This document shows, one piece after another, positions 9,836 to 21,949 of a stretch of 64,000 nucleotides of DNA. Position numbers and translations under genes: made by a program. A model generated the notes under the pieces. That model saw nothing but the letters and a program-made list of their open reading frames with translations, was not told where the DNA came from and did no database searches. Origin of the DNA: Henricia sp. BOLD:AAB3569 (Eukaryota > Echinodermata > Asteroidea > Spinulosida > Echinasteridae); NCBI GenBank assembly GCA_037783545.1, contig JBBELK010000451.1, positions 1 through 64,000 on the forward strand, written 5' to 3'. Numbering within the stretch: the first letter of the stretch is position 1; each line of letters opens with the position of its first letter.

Positions 9836-10163
9836 CTTACCAAAAATTTTACTCCACGAGTTGACAAGAGAAATCGGAATTAAAGTGTTGCTAAGCAATG
9901 GTAACAAACACCACAAGATTTGTTTTCCCGTGTAAAATGGTACCTTTGGGTGAGAAATTGACAACTAAAGGTGTCTGCAGACAAGTTTTTACAATTCATT
10001 CATACACAAAATCCGCGCCAAATTGTTTCAGGTTTTCTGAAGTATTACTGCATCTATGTGGCTGAAATTTCTACAAGGCAGTTTATCAACATTATGTTTA
10101 GTTCTGTAATGCTGTTTTTCCCGTTTTTAAGAGTTTTGCAATCATGTAATCTGTCTTTAAAAT
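9836..10163 (+). mobile_element. Family A element, copy at 9.8 kb
   Basis: Family A is the most frequent repeat here. Its core reads AGCAATGGTAACAAACACCA and its other half ATGTGGCTGAAATTTCTACA, with ends close to TTTAAAG. This copy runs from AAAATTTTACTCCACGAG to GTAATCTGTCTTTAAA. The ends are only partly inverted: CCCAATACATCATT against CAGATTACATGATT in good copies. It lies in intron 2. Confidence 0.7.
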
Positions 10164-10512
10164 AATTTTGCCAGAACTGGTTCATCGGACACGATTAAAA
10201 GTCTGCATCTATATATCTACAGCTGTAGGCAAGGGACATCACCTATACCAATAATTATTCCCTGCACGGCACATCTCCCATGACAAATACCCTTCGATTA
10301 ACCCGGATATATATAGGCTACTGACAAGATTTGTAGGCAAGCGTCACCTGCAGCCTACATGATATTTACTAGAAAATGAGACCAATACATCCCAACCTCG
10401 TCACGAGCGCACATTCTATATAAAACGGACGTTTGGTAAAAATAATCGTTTCTAAAATGAACATGTGGCATCAAATCATGTTCCGTGTGCAATTGGACGT
10501 CAACAACTATCA

Positions 10513-10791
10513 TATCCGCCGTTACTGTTTCCATACTATGGCACGCCAAAGCGGAAATAATTAAACACTGATAATTTTGCCATCAACCCTCAAAAACAAG
10601 TCTCAACATTTTTAAAAATTTGCCAACAAAAGCACGGTATGCCAGTTTCAAACAGTCTATCAACATTTAAAAGTCATGCCAACTTTTATTTTCTTGCGCA
10701 ACATTTTCGAAAATATGGGTCAACATTAAATTCTGTGTTGAATTATTTTTCGCTTTGGCGTGCCATAGTATGGACACAGTAATGGCGGATA
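10513..10791. mobile_element. TATCCGCC-type MITE, complete copy
   Basis: A 279-bp element starting TATCCGCCGTTACTG and ending CAGTAATGGCGGATA. The inverted repeats extend about 60 bases inward (CCATACTATGGCACGCCAAA and its complement). The interior holds GCCATCAACCCT and TCAACATTTTTAAAAA blocks shared with the copies at 7.66 and 49.3 kb. No open reading frame. Confidence 0.8.
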
Positions 10792-12245
10792 GCAACCGTT
10801 GTAAAGCCAAGTGAAACCCAAGAATAGAATTGCCATCATTTCCAGTGTCAAAATAGGACAGGCTCCTTCTCTGTGGTAATTTTTTTATTCCTCAAAGAGA
10901 GTGCATGAACCAACCATGATTTTGACCATGTCCAACGATTATATCACTATCAGCTTTGCAGCAAAGCAGGTGGAAACCACTCATCATTGGTAGTCCCAAT
11001 GAGAACTGAAAACAAAAACGGACTGTGTGAAACCAGCTTTAGTCGGGTTTTTCTTGTCCACTCGTGAAGTAAAATTTTAGGTATATAACTGCAAATGATG
11101 AGTTATGCTCCCTTGCCATGCCCAACCCACTCAATCGTTTTCAATCACAGTGCAAATGCCATTCATTTCCCGCCACCAAAAGGCGTCTGCGGACGCCAGA
11201 CGGTACAGGTGTAAGCCTAGGCTGGCCATTATTGCTGTGGGAGTTGGGTATTCCCATCCGTCTAATATATCTACATGTCAGTAACTCACAACAACCTGCA
11301 GATATTCACACAGCTGGCAGGAAATCAGTTAAAAGGACCAAAATACCATCTCAAAAGCAATATTGATTATTTGCTGTTTGGTACTTTCTGTAAAGGTTGG
11401 AGTGGCACTGAAAATTGTCAAAATTGGGAAATTTGCCATTTGGGATTCTTATTCCCCATTTGGAAGCAATTTTTAAACGGGTCCCCTGATTCAGTTCTGT
11501 AGAATGCACACTACTGATTGAAAAGGTACCAGATTATTTAAGTGCAGTTCCAAATTTTCTTTAAAAGTTCAATGTATCACTTGCAAGATAAATATTTTTA
11601 CGGATTCTTGAAATAAGGGCGCACCATATATCTAAAAACGAATGTTGGTGCGGAACCTAGCATGCAGACATTTTAGCTGCATAAATGCATCAATGTTTCT
11701 GGAAAACTTTCAAATCCATGCATGGTTTTTGTGTTAAGTTAACTTTAAGAACACACAGCAGAAAAGTAATTGAAACTGGAATTGTGGCAAATTGCTGCAG
11801 TTATCGGGAGCGGACTGCATGGTGTTGAACAGTTTTGAACACACAGCCACATTTGCGTCTGCATTAACATTGAGAACGGTTTTGAATTTGACATTTTTTG
11901 GCGCAAAGCAGCCCGGTACCCTGGCTTTATTTACGCGAATCGCTAACAGCGCACATATGATGCACCTGACTATTTGTGTTGTTGGTGGCGCTGTTCCGTT
12001 AGACTGGCGATTTAGACTGGTTTCCGCTCCACCTATTCCACATACAACAATTGAATATGAGAATCATTCGTAGTATTTGGAATTTGTGGATTTGCGATTT
12101 GTAACGGGTTCCCAGCTAGCTTCGCGCGGTGTAACACGGCAAATGAATGGGCACCAGCCAGTGTCTTCCACGGATCGCACGAGTTCGTTTCAATTGTCAG
12201 TTCAAAAATCTTGTATATTCGGGTTTTTTAGAGGGGGTTTTTTAG
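10792..12245. other. Intron 2, no gene recognised
   Basis: Short family A fragments occur near 11,040-11,105 and 11,690-11,770. A segment around 12,020-12,066 (TATTCCACATACAAC) recurs inverted at about 52.34 kb. Nothing else is recognised. Confidence 0.5.
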
Positions 12246-12249
12246 AGGG

Positions 12250-12526
12250 AGGTTCCAATGTGAATAGAAATTATGCTACAGCTATTAGCACTAGTCGGAA
12301 AAGCCAACTTTAGTCATGTCAGTCCGATTTCGAATTCTGCTATGGAAGCGAAACTGCGCGATTTCGTTCGTGTCGCTACTTACGATCAAGACGTTAACTT
12401 ACTCTCGGGTTTTCACCTTACTATTTTGTATTTTTTGTTTTCTTGTTATGAATATTGTTTGCGATGTATTTTATATCTAGTTAAATCTAGAACAAATTTC
12501 CAGAAAACCTGGGCACGCTTCTTTAA
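12250..12526 (+). mobile_element. Family B-related element, right half
   Basis: Matches 52,510-52,797 over most of its length (GGTTCCAATGTGAATAGAA, AAAAGCCAACTTTAGTC, CGATCAAGACGTTAACTTAC). It ends CCAGAAAACCTGGGCACGCT then TCTTTAA, a diverged family B terminus. No left terminus is visible. Confidence 0.6.
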
Positions 12527-13090
12527 TAACAATACTACTTTAGAAGCCCCTTTAAAATAGACTAGGCATATACCCAAAACAGACAAAAATACCACGTATT
12601 GTGTAAATATAGCTCGTGACTATAGGGACAGAATCCATCTAAATGGAAATGAAAAACAAACATGTCACCATTGGTTTACAACCTTGCTAAACACGGGGTA
12701 AAAATCATGATGGGAAGCGTGTGTCAGTGGCCGTTCAATGTTTATTTGAAATAAAAATCTATCTTTAAATGTTTGTGCCAAGACCATTTTCGGTGTGGAA
12801 AGAATGGACTAATATGTGTCTTCTGACATTGAGAGTAACAAATCGAATAGACCCCTTGCATAGGCGGCCATGACGGGGCAGTGACATTGTCACCGTGCGT
12901 CAAGCACGAGTAGGCACTTTGTGGATCCATTGCCACATCATTTAAATCTGAAAACCTGCCCCTGCCCCTGTTGTGATTGGGCACCATACCATGTACATGT
13001 ACATGTATTGCGTTCGTTACTTAATGCGCGCCCATGCAACACCGACAGAAACGTGTGGTTTGTAGGGAAAACCAGAGGGAGTACACCACT
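12527..13090. other. Intron 2, no gene recognised
   Basis: A run of ACATGTACATGTACATGTAT lies at 12,990-13,008. No exon with convincing splice sites or repeat family is seen. Confidence 0.5.
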
Positions 13091-13385
13091 GTGCCTCATA
13101 GCTCGGCTGGTAGAGCATTTGCCTGGTGTATGAGAAATCTTGGGGGAAACCTGAGGGTGTATACCATACCGTGTCTTATAGCTCAGCTAGTAGAGCATCT
13201 GCCCGGTGTGTCATAAGTCTTGAGGGAAACCCGAGGGCGTATACCACTGTGCCTCAGCTTAGCTGACAGAGCATCTGCCCGATGTGTCGGAGGTCTTAGG
13301 GGGAAACCTGAGAGAGTATACCACTGTGCCTCATAGCTCAGCTGGCAGAGCATCTGCCTGGTATGTCAGAGGTTTCGGATTCGAA
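13091..13385 (+). repeat. Tandem array of four tRNA-like units of about 78 bp
   Basis: Units begin at 13,091, 13,171, 13,249 and 13,326, each with GTGCCTCATAGCTCAGCTGG (or near) followed by AGAGCATCTGCC. This is the D-arm and internal promoter A box of a tRNA. Units are linked by a GGGGGAAACCTGAG spacer ending in GTATACCACT. Only the last unit continues to a B-box-like GGTTTCGGATTCGAA. The first three therefore lack the T arm and cannot be functional tRNAs. A partial spacer copy precedes the array. Probably a SINE head amplified in tandem. Confidence 0.8.
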
Positions 13386-13849
13386 ACTTAAAGGCCCATA
13401 TGTGTTCTTTTTTATCCAATGTTTGGTTGATTCATTTTAATGGTGGTTATAAGCACCATACCAGACATATTGCGTTCGTTAAATATGAAATGAGAGAAAA
13501 CAAATTTACGAACAGAGAATAACCATAACTTACATATTTGTAATTTTCGAGCTGTTTTGGTAAATTTCATGTCCAACGTTTCGTGAAAATTCCTCATTAT
13601 GAACCAGCACGCAGGAAAAACCTCTTTAGAACACAAACCATGTGTAGCATCATTAAAAAGCAGATTAAATTTCACCGTTCAGAAAATCACTTGTAATTTT
13701 AATCGCCCCCTCATAATCGATGACGCAAGAAGATCACGTGACTGATGACGATGCTGAAGGTCTGTTTGTTTCGTTGCAGAATCGTGATCAATATAAGAAC
13801 ACTGATAATGTACAAATATACGACAACCTGCGCGCTCCAGTGAGGTTAG
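13386..13849. other. Intron 2, no gene recognised
   Basis: A+T-rich sequence. The short open frames at 13,412-13,675 (minus) and 13,720-13,908 (plus) have no recognisable motif. Confidence 0.45.
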
Positions 13850-14118
13850 ACAGATCTTACATGATTGGAAAACGTTTTAAAACAGGAACAACAGCATTAC
13901 ATAACTGAAGAATAATGTTGATAAACTATACCTTGTACAAATTTCAGCCACATAGATGCAGTAATACTTCAGAAAACCTTACAAATCAATGCATGTGGGT
14001 TTTTTTTGAATGAATGGTAAACAAAAATTGCAAACGATTTGTTAAAAAAAAAAACCAGCACCTTCAGTTGGCAATTTCTCCCCAAAAGGTACAATTTTAC
14101 ACGAGAAAAATGGTACCC
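13850..14118 (-). mobile_element. Family A element, truncated
   Basis: Runs from TTACATGATTGGAAAACG through CATAGATGCAGTAATACTTC and GAATGAATGGTAAAC to TTCAGTTGGCAATTTCTCCC, then stops before the AGCAATGGTAAC core. Orientation is opposite to the copy at 9.8 kb. Confidence 0.65.
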
Positions 14119-14142
14119 ACAACGGTTACCATTGCCACAATC

Positions 14143-14193
14143 CCCCCGGCCCCCACCGCCCATCCCGCCCCTCACCCCTCACCCATTTTTCCC
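14143..14193. repeat. C-rich tract, quadruplex-prone on the minus strand
   Basis: A run of C-blocks (CCCCCCGGCCCCCACCGCCC and following) separated by one to four bases, so the complement has at least four G-tracts in a short span. Confidence 0.7.
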
Positions 14194-14199
14194 ATGGAT

Positions 14200-15010
14200 G
14201 TTGAGATTTTGGTTAACAGTGAACGGTTTCCCCTGTATCGCATCGCAAAATGCGACGCGTTTTTGACAATCTGCGATGCCACTTTTCAAAATGCATCACA
14301 GTTGTTGACCTGATTGAGCGATGCAATTTGGCGACAGATTTATTTTCAAAATCTTGTCCTTATTCACTTCCACATTTAGTTCTGTTAATGTTAGTGAAAA
14401 ATGAAAAAACCAAAATGGAAAAATGACCAAACTAACGAACCCCGACGGCACATCCATATCATTGTCATATTTGTGTCGTTACCAATGTGAAATTTTGCGC
14501 TATGAATCCATATATTTGCTTCCATGTGCAAATTTCCTGTTTTCTCTCTATATGAATAGTATTTTGAGGAGGTATTTTACATGATTGTTTGGTCAGAACG
14601 AAATCCATTTTCTGAAGAAAAAAAAATCTTGACAATCTCCTTTAACCTCGGATGTGACTTTTCTCAGAGTAGAAGTTAGACATTTAGTAAACACAGGAAT
14701 CTCCGTGGTTAATGAATGTAAATCGTCTTGAATGACAGAGGGTGTCGGGTTCTTGTTTGAGAAGATTAGCTTCTTAGACCCCGGAAATAAGGTGCTGGTC
14801 ATACAGCAAAGTCGTTATAGACGATAACCCCCGTTCGTCTTCCGTCATATCCTTTGAGAATTAAGATGGCATTACTTTGAATGAAACTCCATACTCGTGC
14901 AGAAGGGGTACCTTTTCAGCTTCAACCTATACGGAGCAATTTCCGTAATTTTTTTTAAGAATTAGAAAACACCATATGCTGCAAGGGATGAAGTCATTAG
15001 CCTTTTGCAA
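14200..15010. other. Intron 2 with a partial family B repeat
   Basis: Bases about 14,455-14,625 match family B (TTTTGAGGAGGTATTTTACA, then GAACGAAATCCATTTTCTG). No gene is recognised in the remainder. Confidence 0.45.
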
Positions 15011-15014
15011 GTTT

Positions 15015-15215
15015 CACACGAATAGCGTCTGGTGTATTGACGTACTTTCTTTCACATGTACACTAAGTATATTCAGGTGACCAGACTAAATTTCCATCTC
15101 TATGTGGTGCACGCGACAGAATCAATCGTGTTCACCGTAGTAAAGCAACCAGACTGTTGGTTGCTAGGCAATGGCGTGCACCACGTAGCAATAATAGCAT
15201 AGTATGTGACTTTCT
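15015..15215 (-). mobile_element. Family C repeat, copy at 15.0 kb
   Basis: Contains AATAGCGTCTGGTGTATTGA, GTGGTGCACGC, CAACCAGACTGTTGGTTGCT and GGCGTGCACCAC. It is opposite in orientation to the 0.64 and 18.0 kb copies and shows the inverted GTGGTGCACGC / GCGTGCACCAC pair. Confidence 0.7.
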
Positions 15216-15284
15216 TAACTGCAAAGTGAATAAAGCAAACTGCATCATATTTCAGAAATCGTTTTCTTAGCTCTTTCAAGCCCA

Positions 15285-15605
15285 TTACATCGATTGCAGT
15301 TACCCAAAATTTTACTTCATAGGTTGACAAGAAAAACCCGACTAAATGTATTGATAGCAATGGTAACGAACACTACATGATTTTTCCCGTGTAAAATGAT
15401 ACCTTTATGTAAGAAATTGCCAACTTAAGGTGCTTTTAAAAAACTCGTTTATAAACGATTGGTTTATCATTCATTCAACACAAAAACCATGCATAGATTT
15501 TTAAGGTTTTATGAAGTATTACTGCATCTATGTGGCTGAAATTTCCACAATTAAGGCAGTTTATCAACATTATTCTTTAGTTATGTAATGCTGTTGTTCC
15601 TGCAG
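15285..15605 (+). mobile_element. Family A element
   Basis: From ATTGCAGTTACCCAAAATTT through GATAGCAATGGTAACGAACA to ATGTAATGCTGTTGTTCCTG. The far terminus is diverged or lost. Confidence 0.7.
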
Positions 15606-16237
15606 GAATTCGTAATAAAAGTTCATTTGCAAATGATGTAGCCTACCGGGGCTTTAAAATAATTTTTAAAAATGCTTTGCGAAAGAAATTAAAAGAGTTG
15701 CGACTGCACTAAAGTACATGCACACATTCCAACCGAGTGCAGTTAATGAGCAATTTGTTTCAACACCATCGCACGAAACCCTCCTCCGACCCATTAAGTC
15801 AAAATGAAATTAACTAAACTCGTCAAAGTATTATTCAAAATATAGTATTCTTTGCATTGAAGCAGTTAATGGTATATGTTTAGGCCTAAGCGCAACCGCG
15901 GATATGAAACGGTTTATACTGCGTGGCAACACCAAAGTACTCGCGATAACAGCGGCCTTAAACGCTGGACATATTTTGTTTTCGCGTGAGTGCCGCTAAC
16001 ATTGTATCAGGCGGTCTATTATAGAAAATATCTCATAAATGTCAAATAGAGTGAAAACAAATAGCTTTGAGTTAGTTCGCTCGTCGACGTTTCGGGAAGC
16101 AATTATGGAAAACAAACGGAGAAGGGTGCGAGTCAGCCTTGGATTTTCCGGTGTAGTTGTTCAAAGAGATAACCCCTAGTGTCGTGTCGGCTTTGTGAAA
16201 TTCTCATTTTTTTCCCAGATAAAAAAATAAATAAATA
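15606..16237. other. Intron 2, no gene recognised
   Basis: Unique-looking sequence without an exon or repeat I can identify; one TAGGCCTA at 15,881. Confidence 0.45.
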
Positions 16238-16542
16238 AAGCCCAATACATCATTTGCAGTTACACAAAATTTTACTTCATGAGTTGACAAGAAAAAAACC
16301 GACTAAAAGTGTAAAAAAAACGACATGATTTTTTTTCCCGTGTATGGGACGAAATTGCGAACTAAATGTGCTTTACAAAATTATCATTCATTCAAAACAA
16401 AAACCGTGCATGGATTTTTAGGGTTTTCTGAAGCATAAATGCATCTATAGGTGGCTGAAATTTCTAAAAGGAAAATTATCATCAACAATTGCTGTTTCCT
16501 GTTTTTAAAAGTTTTCCCAATGTAATCTCTCTTTAAAAGAAG
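16238..16542 (+). mobile_element. Family A element with core deletion
   Basis: Starts CCCAATACATCATTTGCAGT and ends AATGTAATCTCTCTTTAAAA. The AGCAATGGTAACAAACACC core is missing, so this copy carries an internal deletion. Confidence 0.65.
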
Positions 16543-17974
16543 GGACAACGCGTGTAGGCCTATGAAGTTATCGATGAATTTAATCAAATTATTACCGATG
16601 TATTGCCCGGTGCATAATCTTCATGAGAATCAGAGAATCTTGTTTTCAACGTCGGCAACCCAATTAATTTTGATGATAAACTCTGCAACTAATGCAACTA
16701 TGTGCTGCGCCGTATTTCAAATTCTGAAAGGGATGATTACGTCAACCATGCAACGATTGCGTGAATGACGTCAAGATTGATGCCTTGTTTCCTGACTCCC
16801 ATACGCCGTGAAGTATGTAAAAATCTCTTGTGTCCTGACCCACACCCTCTCAAGTCCGAGCGCCGAACTGCAAAAGATGGCGACTTACATGAAGCGTACA
16901 GAGTTAGGCAACCCTTTGCAAGTGTTGTCCCTTCCTTTAAGCAGGCAGAATATCTTAGTTACATATCTTTAAGATTGCTTCGAGATCTAGTGCATGGGAT
17001 ATTTTTGTTATAATGCGGTTCAAACATTGAAACATTACATCATTTGCAACGATCCTATATTTTCCTTCTTTAGTTGACAAGAAAAAACCTTGTTTGCATC
17101 TGAAAAATAAATTCCCTCTAGACGCTTGTGCGAGAAGCTTTTAAATTACAACATATAAATTATTAAAACATATTTTGCCTCCAAGAATGGGTCTAAAAAC
17201 AGCGTGCGTAAGTTGCCACACAGACCAGATATAGCCCGCCGTTTGTCCCAGGTAAACTTGAGCAAATTGGCGCGCTAATTGGAAATGGCGGGCAGAAAAT
17301 CACATTAGATCGGCAGGCTTGTTTGCACTCGTAATGCAGCCGGGTCCGGGCGATTGTCGTTTATCTCAATGAAAAATGAAGTCGTGTGTCGACACAGGGC
17401 AAGGGTCGCTTTTTTGTCATTAATGGAAATCGGAAAACTATCGGGCCGCAAGTAACAATTTCCCCACATACGTCATTCAAGAGCGCTCGTTCGTTACTGA
17501 TACGGTCTGCCTTATCGACCTTGTCGTTTCAATCGAGCGCGAAAATCGCCCTTTTAAAGTTTTTTTCGAGCGGTGTTTCTCTAATTCATGAGGGAAGCCA
17601 TTTTGGATCGTGTCCCCTGAATCAGTTGTATAAAATATAAACTGCGAGTTGAGATAGCCGCAGACTAATTTTGAGCGCATTGGAGCGCATGCGCATTCCA
17701 AAGTAGTCGGGTGCCTTCACAAAGAGTATATTTATATTTCGTAAAACAACTCAGAGGATGCGACTGAAAATAACTTACTCTTGAATTAAATACATTTTGC
17801 AAAATGGATAATTGGCAAACTGTGTTATATCCCACAAAAAACGGTTTTATTTATTGGAACTTCGCATTGACTGAAGTGCAGTTGTACATGTAATACAAAA
17901 TGGCAGTTTTCTCAAAATGCCAAAAATGGATAGGCCTATATAGTGTTTTGCAATGAAATTCTTCATTTCCGTAA
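16543..17974. other. Intron 2, no gene recognised
   Basis: No exon, RNA gene or repeat family is identified. A short family A-like ATTACATCATTTGCAACGAT occurs near 17,035. Local CG-containing sequence at 17,200-17,700 encodes nothing recognisable. Confidence 0.45.
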
Positions 17975-18238
17975 TGGCTGGCGCCCCGAATTGTTCACTA
18001 GGTGCAGTTTAGAAAGTCCGCTATTGTTGGTTCATGGTGCACGCCATTGCTATAGCAGCCAACAGTCTGGTTGCTTTTTGCCATTCTCTCCTACGGTATT
18101 GATTCTGTACTTCACACCTGCCGCGTGCACCACATAGCAACAACAAAATTAGTCTGGTCCAGTGTATACTTAGTGTGCGTGTGAAAGGAAGTACGCCAGG
18201 ACACCAGACGCTGTTCATGTAAAACGTGCAAAAGGCTA
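17975..18238 (+). mobile_element. Family C repeat, copy at 18.0 kb
   Basis: GGTGCACGCCATTGC, TGCCATTCTCTCCTACGG, CCTGCCGCGTGCACCACATA and CCAGACGCTGTTCATG all appear in family order. One of the better-preserved copies. Confidence 0.75.
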
Positions 18239-19340
18239 GTAATTGAAGAATTTATTTTTTTAGTGATTCTTTCATTTATTTTCATAAGAAAAAACATATT
18301 TTCAGTGCGAGTCATTACTTTCTTTTTTAATTTAGAAAAATAATAATAATAAAAAACCAAATGAAGCGCATATTAGCGCGGTCGTAACCGGGCATTTACT
18401 TACACTTTGGCGTATTTTACGACACTAATAACATGCTCACCACGCGAATAAAACTGCCAAGTATTATTTTCATCCGTTTCATTAATTTGTCGCGAAGAAC
18501 TTTTTTGTTAGAATTCATCATGATGATTAGTGTATAAAATGGATACATTTCAGATTTAATATCCGGGTACAGAAACTCATATCAAGCGCTGATTTAGATA
18601 ATTTCCTTGGCGCCTGTAAATGTGTTGGACAAGAAGGTGATGAAAGATGGAGACATATTATACGAATAAGTTAACGATTTCAAATGGAACAGTCTAAGGG
18701 TTATATGCGGGCGTTAAAGTTTACTTCAGAATTTGACAAGAAACAAAACGACTAAAAGTGTTGATAGCAATGGTAACAAACACCATGCACATGATATTCT
18801 TCCCCAGTAAAATGGTACCTTTGTGGGAGATATTGTCAACTGATGGTGCTTTTACTCAACACAAAAATAAACAAATACAATTTTTTTTTTAAATAAAAAA
18901 AAAATAAAAAACACCCTTGCTTCATCTGAAAATGATACAATGCGCCTTTAAGATTGAATGGTTTGCTTTCACAAGCAAGACTTTCTCTTGGAAACACAGT
19001 ATATTTTGTATTTTATAAATATGTTGATTATTATAGCCCCGGGGAACATCGCAAATAAATTTAGTATATGCCATATTTTATCGAGGAAACTGTTTTGCAT
19101 CTTTATTGCGATTTCTTGTCGTTGTATATTCGTGGTTTTGAAATAGCGGAGATCGCTCATTATTCTGCCTTTGGCGCCACTGGTTTCTTTTTAACGTTTT
19201 CCTAAGTCATTTTGAATAAATCGATAAACTTCATACTTAATTCATGATCACATTTCGAAGTTAGTTATATCGTATAACATGCTTGCCCCGGTATAACGCT
19301 GTGAAAACATAAACATAAACACATGTCCTGTCTTTAGAAT
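18239..19340 (+). mobile_element. Partial family A copy within unrecognised intron sequence
   Basis: Bases about 18,713-18,945 carry GTTGATAGCAATGGTAACAA and AACTGATGGTGCTTTTACTC. The flanking sequence to 18,712 and to 19,340 is A+T-rich with no recognised feature. Confidence 0.55.
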
Positions 19341-19490
19341 TGTATAGACCGTATCGAATAGCTGCCATCTTGTGGGGCACCTTTTGTTACTTAAACTGTT
19401 CAACAATGCAAGCACAACATGTGCAACCATGCATGTCCTCAAGGAACAAAGAAACTGCCCCACAAGATGGCGGGCTATTCGATACGGTTT
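19341..19490. mobile_element. MITE-D copy 2
   Basis: TATAGACCGTATCGAATAGC on the left and GCTATTCGATACGGTTTTAT on the right are inverted. The core has TTGTTACTTAAACTGTTCAA and CATGCATGTCCTCAAGGAAC. The right arm has CAAGATGGCGGGC, one G longer than copy 1. Confidence 0.85.
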
Positions 19491-19727
19491 TATACCTGCA
19501 TGCATGCAGGGTCTTTTCAAAGAGAGTATACATTTTACGTTTATTTTTGTCTAAAATTAAAGAAATCCACTTCAAATTATTCAAAGGAATAACTGTCTTC
19601 AGCCCCGAAAGGAGTATCAAACCAATTTGTCTGCAAATTTGCCATAGCAAGGTTAATGTTATGTATAATGAGGGTATATGATAGGATTGACAATTAGAGA
19701 TGAATTTAGAAACACGAGAAAATTGCA

Positions 19728-19800
19728 ATGCCCGACTGGGATTCGAACCCAGGTCCTTGGCATACATGGCCAACTGCTCAACTGAGCTATCTGGGCATCC
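19728..19800 (-). other. tRNA-like sequence (SINE head or tRNA pseudogene)
   Basis: On the minus strand TGCCCAGATAGCTCAGTTGA gives an acceptor 5' half and D arm, and GGGTTCGAATCCC is a perfect B box with a five-pair T stem. The acceptor pairs at five of seven positions. The D loop is too short, and the base before the apparent TGT anticodon is A instead of the near-invariant U33. A functional tRNA is unlikely. A tRNA-derived SINE is possible, but its body is not defined. Confidence 0.6.
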
Positions 19801-20785
19801 CGTCGGAGCATCACAACAATCTCGAGCTTGCCACTCTTTTTCCAACAATGCAGGTTAATTTTGTTGGATTTTGTTGCATGATCTGTCCTCTAGATCAGCG
19901 CGTCTGAAACACAGCTCTAGAAGTGCAGCTCAGGAGGCACTTCGGCCAGAGTAGCGCACCCTGTCTCAGTGGCTCTCACGGAGGCTATAGTCAGCTTTGC
20001 CACGAGAGGTGTTCCTATACACGCTACTGGCCGATACAATAATTGTTATATCTCTCAGCCGCCTCGATCTTTCGTATTGCGTTTCTTTCTTCTTTTAAAT
20101 TAAAAAAATGGAAATTTCTGGAGCTTTTGACTATGGACATTTTCGACAAACACTGGGGTTGGAACGTGAAGCCACTTATTTTACAGTAAAAAATAAATGC
20201 AAACAAATAAAAATTATACACCCCAAGACACAAGTCAGACTATGACAAAGTACGTTGTTGTTAAATAAGCTGTCAACAATTACACAGGCTTTGGCGTTTT
20301 TTGGGGGCATTGGCAAAATTCAAAGTCGTGTTTGTCGCGGCTTTTATTACAATATTACTCGCCTTCGTCTTCCATTAGGAAATGAGTCAGTAATTCAAGG
20401 ACTCTCGCAGTATTAGAATTGTGCGGATTTTGTCCCTTGTGATCAAATTACACAGCATTTTCAGTCACACACGGTAAATTGCGCGCCTCACGAGGGTTTT
20501 GTTCAGTTGTATATACGTGCGATTTGCATCGCAACCCATTAAGGTGTTTTAAAAAACGGAGTGTTTTTGTAAAAATTCTTAAAAGTCCATTATATCGTTA
20601 TATGCAGATGAAATTTTTATATACGAATTCCAGGAACAACAGCATTACATACTATTAGGTATTCTGAAGTATTATTGCATCTCAATGGCTGAAATTTCTA
20701 GGTAGTTTTCTCAACCTATGCTTTCAATTAACAGTGGAAATCATGCCGTTTTTAACGGTTTACCAAACAAGTATACTACCTTTAA
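19801..20785. other. Intron 2, no gene recognised
   Basis: Bases 20,630-20,780 contain a diverged family A-related half (GAAGTATTATTGCATCTCAA, TGGCTGAAATTTCTAGGTAG). Nothing else is identified. Confidence 0.45.
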
Positions 20786-21209
20786 AGGTAGATTACATGA
20801 TTGGTAAACCGTAAATAGTTATGTCTCCTTGTATGATTGAAGATATGCATGATTAAAACCAACCTGAGTAAAATTCAGCTCCGTATACTTCGTCTAACTT
20901 TTGAGAAAACAGTAAAAAAAAAAAGCTTTCCAGTCACTTCGCCCTGAACCCTTCGCCCTGAACCACGGCTGTATACAAAGTGACATTTGGGCGAAGTGGT
21001 CCAGTGCGAAGTGGTTTTGAGACAGTGAATTTTCGTCTCATGAGACGAAAATTAATTGTTTTATCTTTTCTCAAAGAATATAGCACTTCAGACAAAACCA
21101 TTTCAGGGGAAGTTTTCCACCATCATCATGTTTATATTGTGTAGGCCTAAGTTATGTGTAAATCTGTGAACATTTCTGATTTTCGAGATACCAATCATGT
21201 GTTCTACCT
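20786..21209. mobile_element. Family F element, copy 1, TTAA target duplication
   Basis: A 424-bp element flanked by TTAA at 20,782-20,785 and 21,210-21,213. The left end AGGTAGATTACATGATTGGT and the complement of the right end (AGGTAGAACACATGATTGGT) match. The centre has short CACTTCGCCCTGAAC repeats facing GGGCGAAGTGG repeats, so it folds back. CGTCTCATGAGACG is a further palindrome in it. The second copy at 36.6 kb has an expanded array. Confidence 0.8.
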
Positions 21210-21577
21210 TTAAAAAAAATAAAATCCAGTCAAATTATGTTGTTGTGAACTTGGAAGGACGATTATTACCGACCCAAGTCAGGTCATCGACGTAATTGGC
21301 AAAAGTCGTCGGATTTCGACGAGGACCTTTCGTGATAAACCACTCTAAAAATCGGGAGCCACAAGTGGTCATTTTCCGTAATGAGGCACTTTCAATTTTC
21401 TATGCATCGCGTTTGACCGGAAACGGTTCGGGTTACTGCCGCGCGAATTTGAGGCCGCTTCCGCCTAATTATTGGAGTCATCGCCGCACTTTGAAAGACC
21501 CAGTTTGAGTTAATGATGGTGCAGTATATCGGCGTAATTACACCCATTCGTTTAGCAATTACAGTGCTATTAATTAA
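21210..21577. other. Intron 2, no gene recognised
   Basis: Short stretch between two TTAA elements. An open frame at 21,296-21,508 has no recognisable protein motif. Confidence 0.45.
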
Positions 21578-21932
21578 AGGGGTTGTCCAGATTTTTTGTT
21601 TCAGAAATTGGATTTCGTTCAAACCTTACAATCACATAAAATACCTCCCCAAAATACTATCCGTGGGACGAAAAGATGAAATTTGCAATCTCCAATTTGG
21701 ATATGGAAGCAAAAAGGTTAGTTTATTATCACTGCACTGCTTTATGGAACTGGATAAACTTGTTTAAAAAACATCGATGTTTTTTTTAACGATATCCTTC
21801 AAAATATGTGGATTGACAGCGCGAAATTTCAGAATGGTAATGAGAAAAATATGACAAATGATATGGTATCAAAATCTCAACGCCCATGTGCATGGGAAAA
21901 ATAAGCGGCTCACAATGCGATCTGGACACTCC
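21578..21932. mobile_element. Family B element, 355 bp
   Basis: Left target TTAA at 21,574-21,577 and right target TTGA (diverged). The ends are AGGGGTTGTCCAGATTTTTT and GCGATCTGGACACTCCT. The interior shares GGATTTCGTTCAAACCTTAC and CAGAATGGTAATGAGAAAAA with the 24.4 kb copy. Confidence 0.75.
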
Positions 21933-21949
21933 TTTGAAATATAGTAATG

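Noticed and set aside
19728..19800. Functional tRNA(Thr) gene
   Set aside because: Shortened D loop, A instead of U at position 33 and acceptor mismatches; better as a SINE head or pseudogene.
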